Shown here piece after piece: positions 1 through 8,719 of a stretch of 24,745 nt of DNA. Origin of the DNA: JBLHHI01 sp047614125. Lineage in GTDB: Bacteria; Bacteroidota; Bacteroidia; NS11-12g; UBA9320. The stretch lies in NCBI GenBank assembly GCA_047614125.1, contig JBLHHI010000045.1, forward strand, positions 1-24,745. The letters are read 5' to 3'. Made by a program: the position numbers and the translations under genes. The notes beneath the pieces were generated by a model. That model was not told where the DNA came from, made no database searches, and was given only the letters and a program-made list of their open reading frames with translations. Position 1 is the first letter of the stretch. Each line of letters starts with the position of its first letter.

Positions 1-2
1 GG

Positions 3-335
3 GGCAACCGAGATTACGAAAAACGACCCATCATGGCCAAGGTGGCCAGCAACTTAAGCGATCGAGTAATTCTCACTTCCGACAATCCAAGAAATGAAAG
101 TGCCGAAGCCATTTTGGCCGACATGCAAGTGGGTGTAGAGCCCCAAGACTATAAAAAAGTACTTAAGATAACCGACCGAAACGAAGCCATTAAAACAGCC
201 ATTAGCCTAGCTAAAAAAGGAGACATCATTCTAATTGCCGGTAAAGGCCATGAAAAATATCAAGACATCAAAGGGGTGAAGCACCCATTCGACGACAAGG
301 AAATATTTATCAAAAACGCACAATTAATGAGTTAA
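3..335 (+). CDS. murE: UDP-N-acetylmuramoyl-L-alanyl-D-glutamate ligase MurE, C-terminal part (5' end outside window)
   Basis: Only the last 110 residues are present. The reading frame is open from base 3, so the ATG at 33 is internal and not the start. MurE adds the third stem-peptide amino acid to UDP-MurNAc-L-Ala-D-Glu in the cytoplasm. The visible part is the Mur ligase C-terminal domain: a GNRDYEKRPIMAKVA stretch, then TSDNPRNES, which contains the DNPR motif known to mark meso-diaminopimelate-specific MurE, and then IAGKGHEKYQ near the end, a conserved MurE segment. Peptidoglycan with meso-DAP is therefore expected (inference from the family motif). mraY follows after three bases, so the two genes are almost certainly co-transcribed. 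Confidence 0.95.
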   Translation, partial: GNRDYEKRPIMAKVASNLSDRVILTSDNPRNESAEAILADMQVGVEPQDYKKVLKITDRNEAIKTAISLAKKGDIILIAGKGHEKYQDIKGVKHPFDDKEIFIKNAQLMS

Positions 336-338
336 GGC

Positions 339-1598
339 ATGCTGTATTACATCTTTAGATATCTCGAAGAACACTTTAATATTCCAGGCTTAGGTGTGTT
401 TGAGTACACCTCTTTTCGAGCCTCGATGGCCATCATTATTTCTTTGATAATCAGCCTCTTGTTCGGTAAATCTTTGATTGCTCGATTGCAAAAACTTCAA
501 GTTGCCGAAACCGTACGAAACCTTGGGCTTACCGGTGAAAAGGCCAAACAGGGAACACCAACCATGGGCGGGCTCATCATCATAGCGGCCATTCTAATTC
601 CAACGTTGTTGTTGGCACGATTGCGAAACATCTACATCATTTTAATGATTGTTACCACCGTTTGGTTGGGATTGATCGGCTTTATTGATGACTACATAAA
701 AATATTTAAGAAAAGCAAGGCCGGCCTCGCTGGAAAGTTTAAGGTGATTGGTCAGCTTGGCTTAGGATTAATTGTTGGCTTAACCCTTTATTTTAACGAT
801 GAAGTAGTGGTGCGGGAGTTTGTACGAGAAGAGGTAGCTACTGCCGAACAGATCAAGTCTGCTTCGAGTGTAAAAACCAACTCGGATGGCGAAAAGCTCT
901 ATGTAATCGACCAAAAATCAACCATTACCACCATACCATTTGTTAAGTCGCACGAATTTGATTACGCAGACTTACTCTTCTTTTTAGATGCGAAAACCGC
1001 CAAAAAATGGTCGTGGTTGATTTATGTACTGGTCGTTACCTTCATAATTATTGCGGTAAGTAATGGCGCCAATTTAACCGACGGAATTGATGGTCTTGCT
1101 GCCGGAATCAGTGCCATTATTGGGGCAACCCTAGCGCTGCTCGCCTTTATTTCGGGCAACGCCATTTTTGCCGACTACCTCAACATCATGTTCATTCCAT
1201 TTCAGAATGAGCTGGTAATATTTGGAGCGGCCTTCGTTGGAGCTTGCGTTGGTTTTCTTTGGTACAACTCGCACCCAGCACAAGTGTTTATGGGCGATAC
1301 GGGCAGTTTAGCCTTGGGTGGAATTATTGCCGCCTTTGCCATCATGTTGCGGAAGGAATTTGTGATTCCAATTCTCTGCGGAATCTTTCTCGTTGAAAAC
1401 TTGAGCGTAATCATACAGGTAAGTTATTTCAAATACACCAAGAAGAAATACGGTGAAGGCCGACGAGTCTTTAAGATGTCGCCCCTTCATCACCACTACC
1501 AAAAAGAAGGCTATGCTGAGCAAAAAATCGTAACTCGATTTTGGATTGTAGGCATCATGTTAGCGGTTCTGACCATTGTAACCTTTAAACTAAGATAA
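339..1598 (+). CDS. mraY: Phospho-N-acetylmuramoyl-pentapeptide transferase MraY
   Basis: Integral membrane enzyme that transfers phospho-MurNAc-pentapeptide from UDP to undecaprenyl phosphate, giving lipid I. The 419-residue product has the family motifs in order: GTPTMGG at 72-78, the catalytic Asp pair in GFIDDYIK at 117-118, NLTDGIDGLAAG at 245-256, FMGDTGSLALGG at 317-328 with another key Asp at 320, and LHHHYQKEGY near 383-392. At least nine hydrophobic segments alternate with short loops. It is about 60 residues longer than the E. coli protein because of a charged insertion around residues 155-225, between membrane segments. Bacteroidota MraY proteins commonly carry such an insertion. 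The start ATG is three bases after the murE stop. Confidence 0.97.
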   Translation: MLYYIFRYLEEHFNIPGLGVFEYTSFRASMAIIISLIISLLFGKSLIARLQKLQVAETVRNLGLTGEKAKQGTPTMGGLIIIAAILIPTLLLARLRNIYIILMIVTTVWLGLIGFIDDYIKIFKKSKAGLAGKFKVIGQLGLGLIVGLTLYFNDEVVVREFVREEVATAEQIKSASSVKTNSDGEKLYVIDQKSTITTIPFVKSHEFDYADLLFFLDAKTAKKWSWLIYVLVVTFIIIAVSNGANLTDGIDGLAAGISAIIGATLALLAFISGNAIFADYLNIMFIPFQNELVIFGAAFVGACVGFLWYNSHPAQVFMGDTGSLALGGIIAAFAIMLRKEFVIPILCGIFLVENLSVIIQVSYFKYTKKKYGEGRRVFKMSPLHHHYQKEGYAEQKIVTRFWIVGIMLAVLTIVTFKLR

Positions 1599-1608
1599 GT
1601 GTAATCGG

Positions 1609-2952
1609 TTGAGAATCAGAACAGTCATATTGGGAGGAGGAGAAAGCGGTGTTGGTGCTGCGCTTTTAGCAAAAAAGCTGGGCCACGATGTTTTTGTGTC
1701 TGATTTTGGAACGATTAAGCCAAACTACATCCAAGAATTGAAGGAAAATGGCTTGGACTTCGAGATGGATAAACATTCGGAAGCAGATGTTTTAAATGCC
1801 ACTCAAATCATTATCAGTCCGGGCATTCCAGACAAGGCTCCCATTGTTCAACAGATAAAAGCGGCACGCATTCCAATCCTTTCAGAAATTGAATTTGCTG
1901 CAATTAACTCCAAAGCAAAACTGGTTGGCATTACAGGAACCAACGGTAAAACTACTACCACCTTGCTCACGCATCACATTTTGGAAAAAGCTGGATTTGA
2001 TGCTGTATTAGCTGGAAATATAGGGGTGAGCATGGCACGCCAAGTTGCCGATCGCGATCCGGCCTACTTCGTACTTGAACTCAGCAGCTTCCAACTCGAC
2101 TATATGTTTAAAACGAGGCTGGATGTGGCGGTGCTCTTAAACATTACACCCGACCATCTGGATCGATATGCCGATTACAAAGCGTACATAGCGTCAAAGT
2201 TTCGAATCACACAAAACCAAACGTCGAATCAAGTTTTTGTGTATTGCGCAGATTCTGATCCGGTTACTGAATATATAAATGCGCATGAAATCGCATCTCA
2301 AAAACTGCCTTTTACCCTAGCTGGAGAAATTGAGCACGGTGGATGGGCCAACGACGAACAATTTTTCATTCAAGGACTTCAACCAAAAAATAACAACTTT
2401 ATTATGAATTTGAATCAACTTACAATTGGCGGAAAACACAACACCTACAATTCAATGGCCGCCTCCATTGTTGCCAGCTCGTTGCTCATTCGCAACGAAG
2501 TAATTCGCGAGAGTTTAATGGATTTTAAAAATGTAGAACATCGTTTGGAATACGTGGCCTCGGTAAAAGGCGTCGATTTTATTAATGATTCAAAGGCAAC
2601 CAATGTTAACTCAGTGTGGTATGCCCTAGAAAGCATGGATAAGCCCATTGTTTGGGTTGCAGGAGGCGTTGATAAAGGCAACGATTACGAATCGCTCATT
2701 CCATTGGTAAAAGAAAAAGTTCGAATTATTGTTTGCTTAGGCTCCAACAACATTAAGATTCATCAAGCCTTTGGAAGACACGTAGATATGATTGTAAACG
2801 TTTCATCGGCCAAAGAAGCCGTTCAAATAGCGCATGGCCTTGCCGAAAAAAATGAAGTGGTCTTGCTTTCACCAGCATGTGCTAGCTTCGATTTATTTGA
2901 AAACTACGAAGATCGAGGACGTCAGTTTAAATTGGCCGTTCGAGAATTATAA
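1609..2952 (+). CDS. murD: UDP-N-acetylmuramoylalanine--D-glutamate ligase MurD
   Basis: Cytoplasmic ATP-dependent ligase adding D-Glu to UDP-MurNAc-L-Ala. The 447-residue protein has an N-terminal nucleotide-fold segment (VILGGGESGVGAALLAKKLG), the ATP-binding loop GTNGKTTTT at 110-118, LELSSFQLD near 157, NITPDHLDRY near 178, a Lys at about 197 in YIASKFRI where the carbamylated Lys of Mur ligases is expected, then EHRLEY and NDSKATN in the C-terminal half. These are standard Mur ligase signatures. The best start is a TTG at 1609, ten bases after the mraY stop; no in-frame ATG lies close enough, because the beta-strand glycine loop begins only seven residues in. ftsW begins nine bases downstream. 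Confidence 0.96.
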   Translation: MRIRTVILGGGESGVGAALLAKKLGHDVFVSDFGTIKPNYIQELKENGLDFEMDKHSEADVLNATQIIISPGIPDKAPIVQQIKAARIPILSEIEFAAINSKAKLVGITGTNGKTTTTLLTHHILEKAGFDAVLAGNIGVSMARQVADRDPAYFVLELSSFQLDYMFKTRLDVAVLLNITPDHLDRYADYKAYIASKFRITQNQTSNQVFVYCADSDPVTEYINAHEIASQKLPFTLAGEIEHGGWANDEQFFIQGLQPKNNNFIMNLNQLTIGGKHNTYNSMAASIVASSLLIRNEVIRESLMDFKNVEHRLEYVASVKGVDFINDSKATNVNSVWYALESMDKPIVWVAGGVDKGNDYESLIPLVKEKVRIIVCLGSNNIKIHQAFGRHVDMIVNVSSAKEAVQIAHGLAEKNEVVLLSPACASFDLFENYEDRGRQFKLAVREL

Positions 2953-2961
2953 AAGCAAATT

Positions 2962-4155
2962 ATGCTGGAATGGATACGCCAAAATATAAAAGGTGATCGG
3001 GTCATTTGGGTTGTTGTAATCCTCTTGTCTCTGATTGGTGTGCTTGCTGTTTACAGCAGCACCGAATCTTTTGCGTATTCGCGACATGGTGGAAATTCGG
3101 AATACTACTTGGTTAAACACCTGGGCATTTTGGTAATGGGCCTTTTTTTAATGTGGCTGGTTCATTTGGTTGATTTTAGATACTTTGCCCGACCTGCACA
3201 GTTTCTCGTTTATCCAGCCATTCTTTTGCTCATTTACACCCTTGTTTTTGGCGATGATTTAAACCAGGCTCGACGATGGGTAACCATTCCTGTTATTGGG
3301 CTGCGCTTCCAATCATCCGATTTTGCTAAGGTTGCTTTGGTCATGTATTTAGCGCATTTCCTATCGAAAAAACAAGAAACCATCCATGATTTCAAAAAGA
3401 CTTTGTTGCCCGTTTTGGTTGTGGTGACCCTGGTTTGCTTGTTGATTGGTGTGGCTGATTTATCGACTTCTGTTGTGCTTTTTGCTACCTGCTTTCTTTT
3501 GTTATTTATTGGACGAATACCTTTTAAATACTTGGCCGGTCTGTTCGGTATTGGCAGTTTTTTGATGGTAATATTAATCACCGTGATTCTCAATACGGAT
3601 TACAATGGTGGGCGGGTTGAAACTTGGCGAAATAGAATTGAGAACTATGTTTCGTTTGTAAAAGAGGATGGAAAATCGGAAGAGAGTTATCAGAACGAAC
3701 AGGCCAATATTGCCATTGCCAACGGCGGAGTATTTGGAGTAGGTGCTGGCAAGTCGCATCAACGGAATTTTTTACCTCTGGCCTTTGCCGATTTTATCTA
3801 TGCAATCATTTTGGAGGAATACGGTCTCGTAGGTGGAGTTATCGTCATCCTATTATACCTAGCCTTACTGTGGCGAACGGTTCGAATTGTAATCCGAACA
3901 CCCAAGGCCTTTGGTGCCCTGTTGGCCATAGGGTTGTCGTTTACCCTTGTTATTCAGGCGTTTATGAATATGGGTGTAGCCGTTCACTTATTGCCAAACA
4001 CGGGGTTGCCCCTGCCTTTTATAAGCATGGGAGGAACCAGCTTACTTTTTACCAGCTTGGCCATTGGAATCATATTAAGCGTGAGTAGGTTTAGTGGACC
4101 GGAAGAATCGAATTTGGAATTTGGCACCAAACAGGAAGGAGGAGATGATGAATAA
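2962..4155 (+). CDS. ftsW: Division-specific peptidoglycan glycosyltransferase FtsW (SEDS family)
   Basis: Polytopic membrane protein of 397 residues. SEDS proteins polymerise lipid II into glycan strands, and FtsW does so at the septum together with a class B penicillin-binding protein. Seen in the sequence: VYSSTES after the first membrane segment, about ten hydrophobic segments, the long central periplasmic loop with NEQANIAIANGGVFGVGAG followed by FLPLAFADFIYAIILEEYG (the SEDS signature with its acidic residues), and GLPLPFISMGGTSLL near the end. Position between murD and murG in the dcw cluster supports FtsW over RodA. The C-terminus is short and acidic (EFGTKQEGGDDE), and its last codons overlap the murG start. 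Confidence 0.95.
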   Translation: MLEWIRQNIKGDRVIWVVVILLSLIGVLAVYSSTESFAYSRHGGNSEYYLVKHLGILVMGLFLMWLVHLVDFRYFARPAQFLVYPAILLLIYTLVFGDDLNQARRWVTIPVIGLRFQSSDFAKVALVMYLAHFLSKKQETIHDFKKTLLPVLVVVTLVCLLIGVADLSTSVVLFATCFLLLFIGRIPFKYLAGLFGIGSFLMVILITVILNTDYNGGRVETWRNRIENYVSFVKEDGKSEESYQNEQANIAIANGGVFGVGAGKSHQRNFLPLAFADFIYAIILEEYGLVGGVIVILLYLALLWRTVRIVIRTPKAFGALLAIGLSFTLVIQAFMNMGVAVHLLPNTGLPLPFISMGGTSLLFTSLAIGIILSVSRFSGPEESNLEFGTKQEGGDDE

Positions 4156-5230
4156 AGCATTTTTGATTTCGGGTGGAGGAACAGGTGGGCATATTTTCCC
4201 GGCCTTAGCCATCGGGAAAGCATTGCAGCTCAAATATCCAAATGCGCGGATCGAGTTTGTGGGTGCAAAGGATAAGATGGAAATGCAAAAGGTACCAGAA
4301 GCAGGCTTCAAAATTCATGGGCTGTGGATTTCCGGCATCGATCGCAAAATTTCCCTGCGCAATCTGGCCTTCCCCTTTAAACTCATGTCGAGTATCTATA
4401 CTTCCTATCGGCTAGTTAAAAAAATTAAGCCCAATGTGGTAATTGGAGTTGGCGGTTTTGCCAGCGGGCCCTTGCTTTTTGTGGCTAATACACTGGGAAT
4501 TCCAACAGTTATTCAAGAGCAAAACTCGTATCCAGGAATCACCAATCGACTTCTAGCCAAGAGAGCAGATCGAATTTGCACGGGTATGCCCAATATGGAG
4601 CGTTTTTTTTCAAGAGATAAAGTTGTTCAAACCGGTAATCCAATACGTGTAGATGTAACGCAAGTTGCTGAAAGCAAGGAGGAAGCGAAACAACATTTTG
4701 GCTTAGATGGTTCCAAACCAATGGTGTTGATTATTGGTGGAAGCTTAGGAGCACGAACCATTAATTTGGCCATAGAGAATGGACATAAAAGGCTTGCTGA
4801 AAAGAACATTCAAGTGCTTTGGCAAACCGGAAAGTTTTACAACACCGTAAATGATGTATTGGGTGCACAAACCACCTTTATTAAGGAAATGGGCTTGGCG
4901 TATCGAGCAGCGGATGTAATCGTTTCGAGAGCAGGTGCATCCAGTATTTCAGAAATTTGTGCGGTGGGAGGAGCGGCCATTCTGGTGCCGTCTCCAAATG
5001 TGTCGGAAGATCATCAAACAAAGAATGCTCGATCGCTTGTGGATCACAATGCTGCCATGCTAGTAAAAGACAGCGCTGCAGCAGACGAGTTGATTGCGGA
5101 GGTTTTAAAACTACTTTCCAATCCAATCCAGATAAAAACATTTTCAGAAGCAGCTCGAGGCTTAGCAAGGCCCAATGCAACGAACGAGATTATTTCCACC
5201 ATTTCATCCTTAATGCCAAATCAAGAATGA
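4148..5230 (+). CDS. murG: UDP-GlcNAc--lipid I N-acetylglucosaminyltransferase MurG
   Basis: Peripheral membrane GT-B glycosyltransferase that adds GlcNAc to lipid I to make lipid II. The N-terminal glycine loop is GGGTGGH at residues 9-15. Further landmarks are the GVGGFASGPLL segment, QEQNSYPGITNR, the second-domain start IIGGSLGARTIN, and the UDP-GlcNAc pocket SRAGASSISEI followed by PNVSEDHQTKNA. The product is about 360 residues, normal for the family. Two adjacent ATGs (4145 and 4148) are possible starts. An AGGAGG at 4137-4142 is five bases before the second, so I chose 4148. The gene overlaps the end of ftsW by eight bases, and its TGA stop overlaps the murC ATG, which suggests translational coupling on both sides. 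Confidence 0.95.
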   Translation: MNKAFLISGGGTGGHIFPALAIGKALQLKYPNARIEFVGAKDKMEMQKVPEAGFKIHGLWISGIDRKISLRNLAFPFKLMSSIYTSYRLVKKIKPNVVIGVGGFASGPLLFVANTLGIPTVIQEQNSYPGITNRLLAKRADRICTGMPNMERFFSRDKVVQTGNPIRVDVTQVAESKEEAKQHFGLDGSKPMVLIIGGSLGARTINLAIENGHKRLAEKNIQVLWQTGKFYNTVNDVLGAQTTFIKEMGLAYRAADVIVSRAGASSISEICAVGGAAILVPSPNVSEDHQTKNARSLVDHNAAMLVKDSAAADELIAEVLKLLSNPIQIKTFSEAARGLARPNATNEIISTISSLMPNQE

Positions 5231-6630
5231 GTTCGAATAGGATACGTGCGGTACTAATGTTAGGAGCTGGGGGAATTGGAATGAGTGCCTTGGCCAGGTA
5301 TTACCTGCATCAAGGCCTGAAAGTTTTTGGTTATGATAAAACCCCAACCGACTTAACGAATACCTTGATTAGTGAAGGGGCCGTAATAATTTTTGAAGAT
5401 GATGAAGTGCAAATTCAACCTTGGCTTTTACAATTTGAAGAAGAGGAAGTATTGGTGGTGTACACTCCTGCCGTACCGCCCGATTCGAAGATTTACAATT
5501 ACGTAATTAACCATTCTTTTAAAATCATTAAACGTGCGGAAGCACTTGGCAAAATTACGCGCAATACCATCAATCTTTCGGTTGCCGGTACCCATGGCAA
5601 AACCACAACAAGCTGCATGCTTGCACACATATTAAAAGAGGTTGATGCGGCCGCTTTTTCCATTTTAGGAGGTATTTCTACAAACATCGGAAGTAACTAC
5701 TATAATCCGTTCGAATCGATGGAAGAGCAAGCCTCGTTTCCATCGGTTGTGAGTGTAACGGAGGCCGATGAGTTTGATCGAAGCTTTTTACATTTATCGC
5801 CGTTTATGGCCGCAATTACCAACATGGATTCGGATCATTTGGATGTTTATGGAAATGGTGAAGCTCTAATTGAATCGTTTTTGGCCTTTGCCCGGCGTGT
5901 AGATAAAAAGGGAGTCCTTTTCATTCATCACTCCGTTCAACATCATTTTATGGGGGTTGCAATGGATGCAGACATCATTACCTACGGCATCGAGAACGGT
6001 CAGATCATGGCCAGTAATGTTCACATAAATAAAGGACGTTTTGTTTTTGATTTGATCTTAGAGGGAGAAATTCATAGGCACATGGTTATGGGTATGCCCG
6101 GTAAGCACAACATTGAAAACGCGCTAGCAGCCATTGCCATGGCGAACGAGTTGGATATTGATATGTCCGACATTCGGCAAGCCATTGCATCATATAAAGG
6201 GGTAAAGCGCCGATTTGAATATCGAGTTAACTCCGATCGTGTTTACATCGATGATTATGCACATCATCCAACCGAGTTGAATGCCATTATTGGGGCGGTT
6301 AAGCAATTGTATCCAACCGATGAAATCGTGGGCATTTTTCAACCCCATTTGTTTTCAAGAACGCGCGACTTCATGGAGGATTTTGCCAAAAGCTTATCGG
6401 CCTTAGATCGAGTTGTTTTACTTGACATTTATCCGGCTCGAGAAAAACCGATGGAGGGTGTAAGCTCGAGTGTTTTATTAGATCATATCGATTCTACCAA
6501 CAAGTGTATTTTGAGTAAGGACGATGTGGTAAGTTATGTTGAAAACCTTAAGCCACGGGTGCTTTTAACCCTTGGCGCTGGAGATATTGATCAATTGTGT
6601 ACCCCATTGCAAAAGATAATGAGCACATGA
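5227..6630 (+). CDS. murC: UDP-N-acetylmuramate--L-alanine ligase MurC
   Basis: Cytoplasmic ligase adding the first stem-peptide residue, L-Ala, to UDP-MurNAc. The 467-residue protein carries GAGGIGMS at 13-20, the ATP loop GTHGKTTT at 121-128 (with the GTHGK form typical of MurC), VTEADEFDRSFLHL, NMDSDHLDVYG, GKHNIENALAA, RRFEYR and DDYAHHPTE, which is the usual MurC series. The frame is open for another 270 bases upstream, but that stretch lies inside murG and has no MurC homology. The ATG at 5227 overlaps the murG TGA in an ATGA and places the glycine loop at the normal distance. The gene ends in another ATGA overlap with ftsQ. No murB or ddl follows, unlike the proteobacterial cluster. 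Confidence 0.96.
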   Translation: MSSNRIRAVLMLGAGGIGMSALARYYLHQGLKVFGYDKTPTDLTNTLISEGAVIIFEDDEVQIQPWLLQFEEEEVLVVYTPAVPPDSKIYNYVINHSFKIIKRAEALGKITRNTINLSVAGTHGKTTTSCMLAHILKEVDAAAFSILGGISTNIGSNYYNPFESMEEQASFPSVVSVTEADEFDRSFLHLSPFMAAITNMDSDHLDVYGNGEALIESFLAFARRVDKKGVLFIHHSVQHHFMGVAMDADIITYGIENGQIMASNVHINKGRFVFDLILEGEIHRHMVMGMPGKHNIENALAAIAMANELDIDMSDIRQAIASYKGVKRRFEYRVNSDRVYIDDYAHHPTELNAIIGAVKQLYPTDEIVGIFQPHLFSRTRDFMEDFAKSLSALDRVVLLDIYPAREKPMEGVSSSVLLDHIDSTNKCILSKDDVVSYVENLKPRVLLTLGAGDIDQLCTPLQKIMST

Positions 6631-7355
6631 AACAGCATTTGATTAAATGGTCAATTTTGGCAGGATGTTTAATCCTAACGCTCTTTCTATGGATGCATTT
6701 TAAGGGGAAAAACAATCGAACCCTATGCACCAAATATGAGGTTCAATTTATGCCAAAATCAGAAACGGCCTATTGCACTGAATCCGACATCGAAGCGCAT
6801 TTAAAGAAAGAAGGTGTTAAGTATAAGGGGTTGAAACAGAACGAGATAGATCTAAACTTAATCGAAAGTGCTTTGAAGAAATTGTCTTTTGTTTCTTCGG
6901 CAGATTGTTACTTTTCGCTCAACGGAACCCTATCCATCGAAATCGTTCAGCGAATACCAATCATACGGGTTTACCCAAGTGTTGGGAAGCCCTATTACCT
7001 AGATAATTATGGAAAGGCCTTCGATTTAACCAAAAGTTACAGTGCGGATGTGTTGGTTGCCTCGGGTAATATCAATCATGGCGTGGATAAAATTTTGTAC
7101 ACCTTCGCCAATCATGTGCATCAGTCAGACTTCTGGAACCACTTTATTGAGCACATCTTTGTAGATGCTAGAAAAGACCTCCGTTTTACAACGCAAGTAG
7201 CCGGCCACGAAGTGGTGTTTGGCGATACCCTGCGGATGTCACAAAAATTGACCAAGCTCGAGGATTTTTATAAGAAATCGTTTGAAAATGAGGGCTGGGA
7301 GAATTTTAAGGAAGTAAATATTAAGTTTAAAGATCAGGTCATTTGTAGAAAATAA
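6627..7355 (+). CDS. ftsQ: Cell division protein FtsQ
   Basis: A 242-residue bitopic membrane protein: short basic cytoplasmic start (MKQHLIKW), one membrane segment at about 8-24, then a periplasmic part. FtsQ links early and late divisome proteins and anchors the FtsB-FtsL pair. The periplasmic part begins with an alpha/beta region compatible with a POTRA domain (LCTKYEVQF, then an ESDIEAHLKKEGV helix and SFVSSADCYFSLNGTLSIEI strands), followed by the IPIIRVYPSVGKPYYLDNYG segment typical of FtsQ. Overall sequence conservation is weak, as usual for this family, so position between murC and ftsA carries much of the weight. The ATG at 6627 overlaps the murC stop; a 10-residue longer frame exists but lies within murC. 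Confidence 0.9.
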   Translation: MKQHLIKWSILAGCLILTLFLWMHFKGKNNRTLCTKYEVQFMPKSETAYCTESDIEAHLKKEGVKYKGLKQNEIDLNLIESALKKLSFVSSADCYFSLNGTLSIEIVQRIPIIRVYPSVGKPYYLDNYGKAFDLTKSYSADVLVASGNINHGVDKILYTFANHVHQSDFWNHFIEHIFVDARKDLRFTTQVAGHEVVFGDTLRMSQKLTKLEDFYKKSFENEGWENFKEVNIKFKDQVICRK

Positions 7356-7360
7356 GCAGC

Positions 7361-8668
7361 ATGGATAACAGTAAAATCATAGTAGGACTCGATATAGGAA
7401 CCACCAAGATATGTGTAATTGTTGGACGGGAAAACGAGTTTGGGAAAATCGACATTCTAGGAAAGGGTCAGGTTTCCTCCAATGGAGGAGTAACACGTGG
7501 CGTGGTATCCAACATAGATAAAACGGTAAATGCAATTAAGGAGGCCGTAGAAATGGCTTCTGAGCATTCGGGCGTAGAAATAAATAAGGTACACGTTGGA
7601 ATTGCCGGCGCGCACATCCACAGCTTGCAGCACAAGGGGATGATCATTCGCAGCGATGGTGAACAAGAAATTTCGAAAGAAGACTTGATGAAGCTGGAAA
7701 GCGACATGTACAAGCTATCTGTTAATCCAGGAGATCGCATCATACATGTTTTGCCTCAAGATTACACTGTTGATAATGAACCCGGCGTAATAGATCCGAT
7801 TGGTATGGCTGGTGTTAAGTTGGAAGGAAACTATCACATAATAACTGGACAAATTACTGCTGCTAAGAACATTCATAAGTGTGTTGAAAAGGCAGGGATT
7901 AAGGTTGCCGAAATTACCTTAGAGCCCTTGGCTTCGTCCCATGCAGTTTTGAGCGAAGAGGAACAAGAAGCCGGCGTTGTACTGGTGGATATAGGAGGTG
8001 GAACCACCGATGTAGCAATATTTCACGACAAGATTATCCGACACACAGCCATCATTCCATATGGTGGTAACATCATGACGGAGGATATCAAGGAAGGATG
8101 CAATGTGATGAAAAATCAGGCTGAGCAGCTCAAGATGCGTTTTGGATCTGCCATTGTTGACGAATCCATGCAAAACGAAATCGTAACGATTAAGGGATTG
8201 CGTGGAAGGGAGCCGAAAGAAATATCAGTAAACAACTTATCCAAAATCATTAATGCTCGTGTTGAAGAAATCTTAGAGTTGGTGTATTTCGAGATTAAAT
8301 CGAGTGGGTTGGAGAAGAAGCTTGTTGGAGGAATTGTACTCACCGGTGGTGGGGCTATGTTAAAGAACATTACTCAACTTGCTGAGTATGTAACGGGTTT
8401 GGATGCACGAATTGGCTATCCAAATGAACACCTTGCAAAGGGTATGGTGGAGGAGGTTAAGAGTCCTGTATATGCAACAGGTGTTGGTTTGGTGTTGAAA
8501 GGAATACGCGAAAATTCTCAATCTGGTAACGAACTTCGTCAAACAGAGGTTGCTGTTGAGGAAGAATCGGAAACGCCAATAGAAGAAATAAAACGCGAGC
8601 GAAAAGAACGTTTTTTCAGTCGTTTTAAAGAATGGCTCAAAGACGAAAGCGACATAAAAGACTTTTAA
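7361..8668 (+). CDS. ftsA: Cell division protein FtsA (actin-like FtsZ anchor)
   Basis: Cytoplasmic actin-fold ATPase of 435 residues that tethers FtsZ to the membrane and recruits late divisome proteins. The first nucleotide motif is VGLDIGTTKICVIVG at about 8-22, the second is VDIGGGTTDVAIF near 210-222, and the third is VLTGGGAMLKNI near 327. The FtsA-specific 1C subdomain falls between the first two (roughly residues 85-165). The C-terminus has a variable linker rich in Glu, followed by FFSRFKEWLKDE, which reads as the amphipathic membrane-targeting helix found at the end of FtsA proteins. The gene starts five bases after ftsQ. The gap to ftsZ is 51 bases, A-rich with repeated ATAGA strings, and contains no gene. 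Confidence 0.96.
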   Translation: MDNSKIIVGLDIGTTKICVIVGRENEFGKIDILGKGQVSSNGGVTRGVVSNIDKTVNAIKEAVEMASEHSGVEINKVHVGIAGAHIHSLQHKGMIIRSDGEQEISKEDLMKLESDMYKLSVNPGDRIIHVLPQDYTVDNEPGVIDPIGMAGVKLEGNYHIITGQITAAKNIHKCVEKAGIKVAEITLEPLASSHAVLSEEEQEAGVVLVDIGGGTTDVAIFHDKIIRHTAIIPYGGNIMTEDIKEGCNVMKNQAEQLKMRFGSAIVDESMQNEIVTIKGLRGREPKEISVNNLSKIINARVEEILELVYFEIKSSGLEKKLVGGIVLTGGGAMLKNITQLAEYVTGLDARIGYPNEHLAKGMVEEVKSPVYATGVGLVLKGIRENSQSGNELRQTEVAVEEESETPIEEIKRERKERFFSRFKEWLKDESDIKDF

Positions 8669-8719
8669 TCGAGGAAGTCAAAATAGAAAATAGATAATAG
8701 AATAGAAAAGCGAGGTTGC

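Noticed and set aside
4957..5226. N-terminal extension of murC
   Set aside because: The extra frame lies within murG and contains no Mur ligase sequence; the ATGA overlap at 5227 gives the expected start.
8669..8719. Promoter or small gene between ftsA and ftsZ
   Set aside because: The gap is A-rich with ATAGA repeats but contains no TAnnTTTG element and no open frame of use.
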